Assembly (NCBI GenBank): GCA_045615345.1
Contig: JAZLER010000036.1
Location: 62,001 to 126,000, forward strand
Source: Fumia sp045615345
GTDB taxonomy: Bacteria; Bacillota; Clostridia; Oscillospirales; Ruminococcaceae
Direction of reading: 5' to 3'
Length of the DNA stretch: 64,000 bases
Part shown: one piece after another, positions 11,201 to 18,222 of the stretch
Layout of the letters: every line of letters starts with the position of its first letter
How positions within the stretch are numbered: position 1 is the stretch's first letter
Notes under the pieces: generated by a model
What the model was told of the DNA's origin: nothing
Databases searched by the model: none
Seen by the model: only the letters and a program-made list of their open reading frames with translations
Program-made: the position numbers and the translations under genes

Positions 11201-14171
11201 CGAAATCGCAATTTTTGAAAAAGAGGTAGAGGGTATAGACTATGAAATCAACCCCGATAAAGGTGTTTCTTTAAACCTTGCCAGAGGTAAACTCTACAAC
11301 GCTTCGAGGAAAGCTGATTACCGTGATGTATCAGGACTTCTTACTGACGGATTACTCGGTAATACAGGTACAAAATTTGATAAAAACTGGACAGGATTCA
11401 GACACAGCACATCGGCATCAGATAATGTTGAAATTGCTGTAAACTTAGAAGAATTTTACTCTGTAACCGATGTTGAAATCTTCAGTATGAACAGCGATGC
11501 AAGCGGTGTTACAACTCCCAAAAATGTCAAGATTTACGGCTCAAAAGACGGCATTTCCTGGCAACATTTAGGCGATGTTTTGGACAACAGCGCTGATGGC
11601 GCGGTGAAAATTATCTGGACAGGCGAAACTCCTGTGTACGCAAAACATATCAAGGTGGCATTCACAGTTCCCGATGCTGACGACAAATATGCTTATCTTG
11701 ATGAAATCAGAGTAATCGGTAAACGCGGTAAATGCTCTGATGCTAAGGATATCGTTGTAAATGGTATCGAATATAACTTAGCACTCGGCAGAAGTTATAA
11801 GATTTCCCCTGTTCATGTAAATGATCAGTACGATATTGATAACAAACAGCTTACTGACGGTATCTTAGGTATTACGAGAGATGCTACTGACCCTGCGTGG
11901 GTGCTCTTCAAGGAAAATTTCTCCCTCACAGGCATTGCATCTGATGGTGCGATTTTGCAGTCTATCACAGTTCCTCTCTGCGATGAGGGTGAAGAAGCTA
12001 AATATGTTACAAAGATTGAAACAAGATTTAATTCTATGAGCTTTGGTGGCGCTGCTGAGTTCCCCTGGTGCGTATGGACTTATGCTTCTATGGATGGCGT
12101 TAACTGGTTCCCACTTTCTGACAAGGACTGGGATGTAAGTGGCCGTGTATGGTGGGGTGGCGTTATAACCTCGGGCTGGCGTTCAGCAGGGCGTGACCTT
12201 GTTGACAAATCAGTTACCGCTGTAAAAGCTAAATATATCCGTGTCGACTTTGAAATCTTAAGAAATGCTATGGTTGACGAAGTTTCGGTTTACGGTTACG
12301 ATGAACCCATTGAAGGCTTTATCGAAATTCCTGAAGAGAAATGCAGAAAAATCGGTGACCCCGGTGATATTCATAACCTTGACAACCATGGTCGTTATTA
12401 CCAGAAACCCGGTGAAGCTACCGATTTTATCGGTGATATGGTACTCTGCTACAATGGTTGGTCCTGGGATAAGGAAAATCAGGAGAATGACCAGGCATGG
12501 AATGCTGACCTCTTCAGACCTTACCTCACATACCTTGACAGAGATGGTGTGGCACAGGACGTAATGTACGATGCTATCTGCTTACTTGCTATCAAAGCAA
12601 AATCAGGCAGATGCTTCCACAGTTCGGTTGGTAATACTTATGAGCCCTTGCAGTTTGAGGACTGGGAATGGTACTTAGACCGTCTTTTCAAAGAAGGCGG
12701 TGATGTTGACGAGCTTAACAAGGCTGCAAAACGCGCTGCTGAAGAGCTTGGCGACCCCAATTACAAGGTAAAACTTACAATTATGCATCCCGGTGTTGAC
12801 CCGAACTTTACTCCCACAAAATTCGGTCCGATTGACGGTAAATACTACAACTTCACCAACGATAAAGAGGGTGACGGATGGAAGTTTGCAAACAGTTGGT
12901 ATATTGATGCAGTTCTCAGCGGAATGTTTGAAGACGAGGCTTATACAATTCCGAAGTATGAATATGTTGACTTTTCCGGCTTCTACTGGTTTGATGAACA
13001 GATAGGATTCAAGGAAAAATATGTCCTTTACAATGCTGAAGAAGTTCATAAACGCGGATTTAAACTTTACTGGATTCCTTTCAACTACGCTAACGGTAAC
13101 TACTTCCCCTGGGATTTCGGTTTTGATGCTGTAGCTTTACAGCCTAACCACTTCTTCAGTGACCATTCTGCACCCGGTAGCCAGTCAGAAGTTGGAAATG
13201 GTTGGATGGACTATGTATCATTCCATGCAAGTTACGCACAGATTGGTCTTGAAATGGAATTTGACGGACGAGTTATGACCGATGTTCAGAGATACAACCT
13301 TATGCTTGACTACTTAAATGGTGCTACAAGAAATGGTATGGACGGCGATAACTGTTACAGAAACTGGTATGTTGGTACACTACATGTAAGGGACCTCGCA
13401 TACTCAAAAGTTCCTGCAATCCGTGCTTTGTACGATTATTGCTATGAGTTTATGAACGGCACTTATGAAGAAAAACCTTATATCACCTCCTACAATGAAA
13501 TTTCAGGTGAAGAAAATAATGCTGAAAAAGGAACTTACGGTGAGTCCACAGCTCCCGGTAACGGTGGTGCTTACTATGATGACTCTAAAGCGGAAATCGT
13601 AGAAACAGCAAAACCCACTGAGGAAGGTTATATGTGGTTCACAGGTACAAACGGCTATCAGCTCAAAGACAGTAACGGCGAGTTTGTTAAAGGCTGGGCA
13701 GAAGTGAACGGTGACTGGTATTACCTTGATGCCGATGGTTATATGAAGACTGGCTGGGTTAAAGACGGTAATGTATGGTATTACCTGAAATCAAGTGGAG
13801 TTATGGCAAATAGCGGTTGGTACAAAGTAGATAATGTCTGGTACTATTTCGGCTCAACAGGTGCTATGAAGACAGGTTGGGTACTTGACAACGGCAGATG
13901 GCATTATATGATGAGTTCAGGTGCTATGGCAACAGGCTGGCTCAAAGATGCAGGCAAGTGGTATTACCTCAATGCTTCCGGTGCTATGGCGACAGGATGG
14001 GTACTTGATGGTAACAACTGGTACTATTTAAGTGAGTCAGGTGCTATGGCAACAGGCTGGAAAGCAGTAAAAGGCGAATGGTATTACCTTGACCCTGCTA
14101 ACGGCAAGATGGCAAAAAATACAACCGTTGACGGCTATAAATTAGGTGCCAATGGTGCTTGGGTAAAATAA
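8202..14171 (+). CDS. Giant secreted protein: F5/8C-like and Ig-like domains, DUF4855, choline-binding repeats
   Basis: 1989 residues. I start at 8202, where AGGGGG sits 7 bases ahead and a classic signal peptide begins (MKKFLAVLL..., cleavage likely after LGA); an in-frame ATG at 8151 lacks these. Order: F5/8C-like domain (30-200), two Ig-like domains (about 205-390, each with the LSYQWYKN strand), six more F5/8C-like domains starting near 390, 557, 716, 864, 1023 and 1190, DUF4855 (1405-1760), then cell-wall-binding repeats (1809-1989) nearly identical to those of the first gene. DUF4855 features are clear: LCYNGWSW, WYLDRLFKEGG, FSGFYWFDE and LYWIPFNYANG. It is probably anchored non-covalently to phosphocholine on wall polymers, presenting an array of carbohydrate-binding domains and a possible glycosidase-like core. 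Enzymatic activity is unproven. Confidence 0.9.
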   Translation: MKKFLAVLLSLLFVMSAMPTITLGAPTVTEFVSISKGCDYTLSLEPAYNYPDSGGELTDGKVGPVSFHDSAWVGHQGSDKFEVTVDLGEVKEFRGAKAYFLCTSSGGVIGPAGLEVYYSVDGTEWNLLAADNASEKHIGPGEDGSGYHEDIDVISVEADEAVEGQYVRFKLLRHGGSSWCFVSEVEVFADVLTVPVAPVVNESEYYETVFYVREGEDYTLKVEAIPQDLGDLSYQWYKNEAPVGTDSPEYTIENASLSDNGSAYWCVVTNSLNGMTATTKSKMTMMSVVNASLNADFPVFNNDLPQTASFTAGKDLVLSVNTSVTDGGKLSYQWYKNGERIGTNSNTLVISNSVLADSGEYKVIVTNLKNNLKRRTQSVVCNVTIEPYYGENLIGNVVYDFNMENDDAFCEGFEDFDRTKLTDGVKTTYIDDANNAGFTNAYGATELTFVMDDVKTVREIQFGAYSKTSENVSTPEFLQVFAYIDYQWVSIYKDMLPAKNDKGTFVLTFNNGASLGMSAIRFAFSNYGDWLVMDEIGVYEVATGLAPDGIMTDKVNNNIALGVPYEKSQKTSGSYYDTGDKELSDGNTCNSTSFYDDRWVGFQSYAEVSFTFDLGYGSKFEEVAVHTAQLGSGINLPAGVRIEVSDDKTNWKTISDVPFDEVKGTVIYTHRATFGEPVECRYAKVTLLKGRTSSWIFLSEIEIFEKTSESMGLEANNISYGKTYTATPETNSDNAKIPKLTDGHSFATDDVSPTWVEYDGDTEIVMNLNAVHSFEQVAARFYKDALPDIVSVYLSNNNKDWTPLGSVEVTGPAFDIPFDEMKTGQYVKFVIESDEAFLIDELKVLEYISIFPEQTPEEFYKDENNLALNKEYTSSKKPEADKNKLTDGIRGSYLYSDGKWVSYPASGEEEVSVTVDLGEVKSFEQVQVGMLKSSAKTLKINYPVELLIEYSNDGKNWSVYADEVVKYYEGEGVKRDNYFGGANGRYVRFTFLTDGQMLLDEIAIFEKEVEGIDYEINPDKGVSLNLARGKLYNASRKADYRDVSGLLTDGLLGNTGTKFDKNWTGFRHSTSASDNVEIAVNLEEFYSVTDVEIFSMNSDASGVTTPKNVKIYGSKDGISWQHLGDVLDNSADGAVKIIWTGETPVYAKHIKVAFTVPDADDKYAYLDEIRVIGKRGKCSDAKDIVVNGIEYNLALGRSYKISPVHVNDQYDIDNKQLTDGILGITRDATDPAWVLFKENFSLTGIASDGAILQSITVPLCDEGEEAKYVTKIETRFNSMSFGGAAEFPWCVWTYASMDGVNWFPLSDKDWDVSGRVWWGGVITSGWRSAGRDLVDKSVTAVKAKYIRVDFEILRNAMVDEVSVYGYDEPIEGFIEIPEEKCRKIGDPGDIHNLDNHGRYYQKPGEATDFIGDMVLCYNGWSWDKENQENDQAWNADLFRPYLTYLDRDGVAQDVMYDAICLLAIKAKSGRCFHSSVGNTYEPLQFEDWEWYLDRLFKEGGDVDELNKAAKRAAEELGDPNYKVKLTIMHPGVDPNFTPTKFGPIDGKYYNFTNDKEGDGWKFANSWYIDAVLSGMFEDEAYTIPKYEYVDFSGFYWFDEQIGFKEKYVLYNAEEVHKRGFKLYWIPFNYANGNYFPWDFGFDAVALQPNHFFSDHSAPGSQSEVGNGWMDYVSFHASYAQIGLEMEFDGRVMTDVQRYNLMLDYLNGATRNGMDGDNCYRNWYVGTLHVRDLAYSKVPAIRALYDYCYEFMNGTYEEKPYITSYNEISGEENNAEKGTYGESTAPGNGGAYYDDSKAEIVETAKPTEEGYMWFTGTNGYQLKDSNGEFVKGWAEVNGDWYYLDADGYMKTGWVKDGNVWYYLKSSGVMANSGWYKVDNVWYYFGSTGAMKTGWVLDNGRWHYMMSSGAMATGWLKDAGKWYYLNASGAMATGWVLDGNNWYYLSESGAMATGWKAVKGEWYYLDPANGKMAKNTTVDGYKLGANGAWVK

Positions 14172-14205
14172 TCCTCTTATAAATATATCTCTCTTTCTTC
14201 CGCAG

Positions 14206-14235
14206 AAAGGCTCAGGAAAAATCCTGAGCCTTTTC
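14206..14235 (+). terminator. Terminator of second DUF4855 gene
   Basis: Stem AAGGCTCAGG, loop AAAAA, then TTTT. The T tract is short. Confidence 0.85.
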
Positions 14236-14288
14236 GCATATTTGTTTTCTTTTTGCCGATACTCTTTTAAAAGAGATGAGGGAAATTT

Positions 14289-15077
14289 ATGAAAAAAGAA
14301 AAATCGCCGTACAGTATTGTTGCCATTTCCTTTGTGATAACTTTATCGTCACTTTTAATTGTTGTGATGCTGGTACTTTCTGCGACAATTTTAAGGAAAA
14401 ATGAAAAACCAAAAGAAGAAACTGACCTTTCAATGTCTTATTATACTCCCAACAGTGAGGATGCTTTTAAAATTCTGCTTATATACTGCAAGGAAAAAAG
14501 TGAGCCTCCCGTATCTTGTACAGTTTTAGAATTTAATCCGGGCGAAGCTACTGTAAATCTTATAAATATACCGACTGATACAAGGGTTACCGTAAACACG
14601 CGTACCGATACCATAAATGGTCATTATGACTATGCGGGGAGCAATAATGCAAAAATTGCCGCAGGGAATATTCTGCTTTACGATATTCAGAGATATGCGA
14701 GGATTGATGATAACGGGCTTGTGAATATAATTGACGCTTTTGGCGGTATGGAGAGGGTGTTTTCAAAAGCCTATACGGGGGAAAAGGTTTCGTTGCCTGT
14801 CGGAAATCATATTTTAAGCGGAAAGACTGTTTTAAGGCTTCTGGAAGAAAAGGATAGTGATGTTTTCTATTCCTTTGAGGATTTTCTGAAAAAGTGGTTT
14901 GAGGAAAACTTTAAAAAGGATATTAAAGGAAAAGAAGATTATCTTTTTACAGTTTTTGTCAATAATACTGATACTGATATAACGCAATTCGATTTTGCAT
15001 CACACAAAAAGGCGTTGAGGTATTTTGCAGAGTCAGAGGATAAGAAAATTTTCGTAAAAAAAATAACGGCTGAGTAA
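14289..15077 (+). CDS. Membrane-anchored LCP-like (LytR-CpsA-Psr) protein lacking the catalytic Arg signature
   Basis: 262 residues, RBS GAGGGA. One membrane segment (about 13-35) precedes an extracytoplasmic domain following the LCP plan: ILLIYCKE (equivalent of the DxILLLG strand), INIPTDTRVTV (usual IPRDTxV), DTINGHYDYAG (DKINAAYAYGG), YARIDDNGLVNIIDAFGGM (the IVDALGGVE strand) and LSGKTVLRLLEEKD (the LxGxxALxYxR helix). Active LCP enzymes transfer wall polymers to peptidoglycan and need Arg in IPRDT and in the later RxR/RQ segments. Here Thr replaces the first and the Arg cluster is gone. It is therefore probably a catalytically dead or repurposed LCP fold. Its place beside the choline and wall-binding genes fits a wall-polymer role, which is inference. 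Confidence 0.65.
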   Translation: MKKEKSPYSIVAISFVITLSSLLIVVMLVLSATILRKNEKPKEETDLSMSYYTPNSEDAFKILLIYCKEKSEPPVSCTVLEFNPGEATVNLINIPTDTRVTVNTRTDTINGHYDYAGSNNAKIAAGNILLYDIQRYARIDDNGLVNIIDAFGGMERVFSKAYTGEKVSLPVGNHILSGKTVLRLLEEKDSDVFYSFEDFLKKWFEENFKKDIKGKEDYLFTVFVNNTDTDITQFDFASHKKALRYFAESEDKKIFVKKITAE

Positions 15078-15091
15078 AAAACTCAGCCGCT
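15066..15091. terminator. Bidirectional terminator between convergent genes
   Basis: GCGGCTGAGT and its complement around AAAAA; the stem contains the stop codon of the upstream LCP-like gene and lies just past the nagA stop. Confidence 0.75.
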
Positions 15092-15095
15092 TTGC

Positions 15096-16229
15096 TTATA
15101 TATTCTGTTTTATACCGTCACGGTAAACCGCTTCGATGTTGTAATCATTGTCAACTATCACGAGGTCGGCAAGTTTGCCTTCACTGATGCTTCCGATTTG
15201 CGAGTCCATCTTAATTGCTCTTGCGGGGTTGATGGTAGCAGATTTAATAACAGTTTCTTCGTCAACACCGAACGCGATAAGGTTTTTTACACCCATATGG
15301 CTGTTTGCAACGGAGCCTGCAATAACGCCATTTTCAAGGGTTGCAGTTCCGTTTTTGACATAAACATCCTGACCGCCTAAGTCGTAAACTCCATCGGGCA
15401 TACCACAAGCGCGCATCGAGTCGGAAATGATACAAATTCTGTCACTGCCGAAAATTTTGAATGCAGTTCTCAAAACTGCAGGGTGGATGTGAAATCCGTC
15501 ACAAATGAGTTCTACAAACGCATCACTGTCACAAGCGGCACCGACAGCCCCGGGGTCGCGGTGAGAAAGGGGAGTCATCGCGTTGAAAAGATGGGTTGTG
15601 TTTGTAGCACCGCGTTTGTAAGCTTCCATACAAACATTGTAGTCGCCGTTTGTATGAGCAATAGAAACAGTTGCGATATCTTTCGCTTTTTCGATAAAAT
15701 CGAGGTTACCTTCAACTTCGGGAGCAACATCAACGATTTTAATTCTGTTGCCGCTGAGAGCATTGAGTTCATTAAAAAGCTCCATATCACCGGGGATAAT
15801 ATATTCTTCAATGTGTGCTCCTTTTTTATCAACGCTTAAAAATGGTCCTTCCATATTGATACCCGAAAGGCGAGTACCCTGTTCCCCCTGATTATCGGCA
15901 AAGTTTCTGTAAACGCTGAAAGCTTTTCTTAAATCGTCTTTTGAAATTGTCATAGATGTGGTCATAGCTGTTGTAACGCCGAATTTTATATAGGTGTCAG
16001 CCATTGTTTCAAAGTATTCGACAGCACCGTCACAGAAGTCGTAACCACCGCAACCGTGGGTATGTATATCAATAAATCCGGGGAGAAGTTTTTTGCCGTT
16101 TAAGTTATAAACTTCGCCATCATATGAGAGGTTTTCACCGATTTTTGTAATTTTATTGCCTTCGATGATTACATCTATATTTTCGAACACACCATTTTCG
16201 GTGAAAACTTTACCATTTTTAAAAATCAT
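15096..16229 (-). CDS. nagA: N-acetylglucosamine-6-phosphate deacetylase
   Basis: 377 residues from the ATG at 16229. The upstream ATG at 16238 would directly abut the AAAGGA ribosome site, while 16229 has proper 9-base spacing. The protein converts GlcNAc-6-P to GlcN-6-P and acetate in the cytoplasm. Seen: metal-binding HTHGCGGYDF near residue 60, the HTNGD strand, TTHLFNAMTPLSHRDPG, and the catalytic Asp in the IISDSMRACG strand; length is normal for NagA. It is monocistronic and divergent from the choline operon, with a separate promoter. A second, more divergent nagA-like gene is at 52378, so this is likely the general amino-sugar recycling copy, feeding wall-derived GlcNAc into metabolism. 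Confidence 0.93.
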   Translation of the reverse strand: MIFKNGKVFTENGVFENIDVIIEGNKITKIGENLSYDGEVYNLNGKKLLPGFIDIHTHGCGGYDFCDGAVEYFETMADTYIKFGVTTAMTTSMTISKDDLRKAFSVYRNFADNQGEQGTRLSGINMEGPFLSVDKKGAHIEEYIIPGDMELFNELNALSGNRIKIVDVAPEVEGNLDFIEKAKDIATVSIAHTNGDYNVCMEAYKRGATNTTHLFNAMTPLSHRDPGAVGAACDSDAFVELICDGFHIHPAVLRTAFKIFGSDRICIISDSMRACGMPDGVYDLGGQDVYVKNGTATLENGVIAGSVANSHMGVKNLIAFGVDEETVIKSATINPARAIKMDSQIGSISEGKLADLVIVDNDYNIEAVYRDGIKQNI

Positions 16230-16251
16230 ATATATCATTCCTTTCGATTAT

Positions 16252-16280
16252 ATTGTATCATAGCAATAAAAAAACTTCAA
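16252..16280 (-). promoter_or_regulatory. Promoter of nagA
   Basis: On the minus strand: TTGAAG, 17 bp, TACAAT, ending about 22 bases before the ATG. It runs divergently from the choline operon promoter with only 6 bp between the two -35 boxes. Confidence 0.7.
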
Positions 16281-16286
16281 TAGCTC

Positions 16287-16345
16287 TTGACAAAAAGTTC
16301 AAAAAGGAGTATTATGTTCACATATTGAACATTCAAAAAATGAAC
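16287..16345 (+). promoter_or_regulatory. Choline operon promoter with tandem GTTCA/TGAAC operator
   Basis: The promoter is TTGACA (16287), 17 bp, TATTAT (16310). Overlapping the start site is a perfect inverted repeat TGTTCA-N5-TGAACA (16315-16331), followed without a gap by TTCA-N5-TGAA (16332-16344). A further GTTCA half-site lies in the spacer at 16297. This is a strong candidate repressor site. The first gene of the operon itself carries a winged-helix domain. Confidence 0.75.
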
Positions 16346-16356
16346 GGAGTGAGATT

Positions 16357-18222
16357 TTGGAAGATTTATTCAAACTTTTAAAAGCGATAAACAACTACTC
16401 TGTCACAAATCAGAGGGATTTAGCAGGTAAAGTTAATATATCTGTGGGTAAACTCAACTCACTTTTAAAAGATGCCGAAAAACAGGGGCTTGTTTTAATT
16501 TCAAAGGAAGGTAAGTCTTCAAGATTTTCACTTACCAAAAAAGGTAAAGACCTTTTAGAAAAGACATTACTTACCCACCGCGAAACAAAGCTTACCCTCA
16601 CTTCTGATAACAAACCTCTTAATACTGCTGTGATTTTATCGGCAGGTAAAAGAGAGGATTTCAATACTCCCGTATCACTTTTAATGCTTTCGGAAAGCAA
16701 AATTATCGACAGAAATATTTCGGTTTTAGAAAGCAACGGCATCGAGAAAATTGTTGTTATAGCGGGATATCATTACAAGGAACTGTCACATCATTTTGAA
16801 AACAAACAAAATGTTATGGTGATTGAAAATGCCCGTTACAAATGGTCGGGTACAATGTACGGCTTGAGCCTTGCAAAAGAATATCTTGATGGTGATTTTA
16901 TTGTTTTGAAGAGTGACCTTGTTTTTGAACAAAGGGCAGTTACTGAGCTTCTTGACGAAAAAAATGCTTTTTCGGCTGTTATTTCTGCTCCTAACGGAAA
17001 ACATGACGAGGCTTTCGTTGAGCTTGACGGTGAAGGCAATATCTTCAGGATAAGTCATGACATCCACCAGATAAACAAAGTTCAGGGTGAACTTGTGGGT
17101 ATTGCTAAAATATCTGCTGAGATTTTTGTAAAGATGCTTGAGTATTTCAAGGAAAATCAGAATCCGCTTCTTAATTTCGAGTATGTGCTTGAAAATATCG
17201 GAAGAATTTATCGTTTTACAGGCGTTATGATAGACGACCTTATCTGGAGCAGGGTGGAAAATAAAACTCAGTACGATAACCTTGTAAAGATTGTTTATCC
17301 GAGAATTTTAAGAAAAGAAAAAGAAATGAAGGAAAAACTCGCTTCCGATACGATAATGGAAATTTTGTCGGTTACAAAAGAGGATATTGAGGAGATTTCC
17401 TTTGCAGGCGGGCTTACCAACACTAACTATTATGTTGAAGTTAAGGGTAAGAAATATATTCTTCGTTTACCCGGCCGTATGACGGAAAGTATGATAAGCC
17501 GTGTCAACGAAAAACGCAACGCGCAGATAGCTTCGGATAAGGGTTATAACTGTGTTTTGGTTTACTGTAACGAGGAAACAGGTGTTAAGCTAAGTGAGTA
17601 TATCGATGGCGCTGAAACTCTCAATTCCCGTACAGTGAAGCTTGAGGAAAATATGAAGAAAACAGCTGAGATTTTAAGGAATCTTCATACTTCCGACATT
17701 GTTCTGGAAAATAAATTCAACCCCTTTGAAGAAACCATAAAATACGAATCGCTCTGTGATTTTGATACAGTGAAGCTTTTTGACGGATACTTTGAACTTC
17801 GCGAAAAGGTTTTCTCGCTGCAAAAGGATTTAGATAAGTTAGGTTATGAGCAGAAACCCTGCCATAATGATTTAGTTGCCGAAAACCTTGTAAAAGACGG
17901 CAAAGGAAGACTTTATCTTATCGACTGGGAGTATTCGGGTACAAATGACCCGATGGTCGATGTTGCCGCACTTTTCCTTGAAAATGAGTTTTCGCCTGAA
18001 GATGAGGAGCTTTTCTTTGACTACTATTTTGCAGATGAAAATGTGGACTTAAATCCGTACAGAAAAAAGATTTGCATCTTTAAGATTGCGCTTGATTTTC
18101 TCTGGAGTATCTGGACTGTATTAAAAGAAGCCAAAGGCGATGACTTCGGTAGTTACGGTCAGGACAGATTTGACAGAGCATTAAGAATGATGACAGAATG
18201 GGAGGATAAAAATGAAAACTAA
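16357..18222 (+). CDS. wHTH - LicC-like nucleotidyltransferase - LicA-like choline kinase fusion
   Basis: 621 residues, TTG start with GGAGTGAG seven bases upstream. Three parts are seen. A winged-helix domain (about 1-75) contains the helix NQRDLAGKVNISVGKLNSLL. A nucleotidyltransferase-like domain (about 85-310) opens with TAVILSAG. A choline/ethanolamine-kinase fold (about 335-600) carries the catalytic HNDLVAENLV loop and the metal-binding IDWEYSGTNDP motif. The likely role is phosphorylation of choline and activation to CDP-choline for decorating wall or teichoic acid polymers, as LicA and LicC do in pneumococci. Oddity: the usual GxGxR nucleotide loop and the following Lys of LicC are replaced by KREDFNTPVSLL, so the transferase step may be altered. 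It overlaps the next gene by 11 bp. The kinase call is strong; the transferase and regulator roles are inferred. Confidence 0.85.
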   Translation: MEDLFKLLKAINNYSVTNQRDLAGKVNISVGKLNSLLKDAEKQGLVLISKEGKSSRFSLTKKGKDLLEKTLLTHRETKLTLTSDNKPLNTAVILSAGKREDFNTPVSLLMLSESKIIDRNISVLESNGIEKIVVIAGYHYKELSHHFENKQNVMVIENARYKWSGTMYGLSLAKEYLDGDFIVLKSDLVFEQRAVTELLDEKNAFSAVISAPNGKHDEAFVELDGEGNIFRISHDIHQINKVQGELVGIAKISAEIFVKMLEYFKENQNPLLNFEYVLENIGRIYRFTGVMIDDLIWSRVENKTQYDNLVKIVYPRILRKEKEMKEKLASDTIMEILSVTKEDIEEISFAGGLTNTNYYVEVKGKKYILRLPGRMTESMISRVNEKRNAQIASDKGYNCVLVYCNEETGVKLSEYIDGAETLNSRTVKLEENMKKTAEILRNLHTSDIVLENKFNPFEETIKYESLCDFDTVKLFDGYFELREKVFSLQKDLDKLGYEQKPCHNDLVAENLVKDGKGRLYLIDWEYSGTNDPMVDVAALFLENEFSPEDEELFFDYYFADENVDLNPYRKKICIFKIALDFLWSIWTVLKEAKGDDFGSYGQDRFDRALRMMTEWEDKNEN

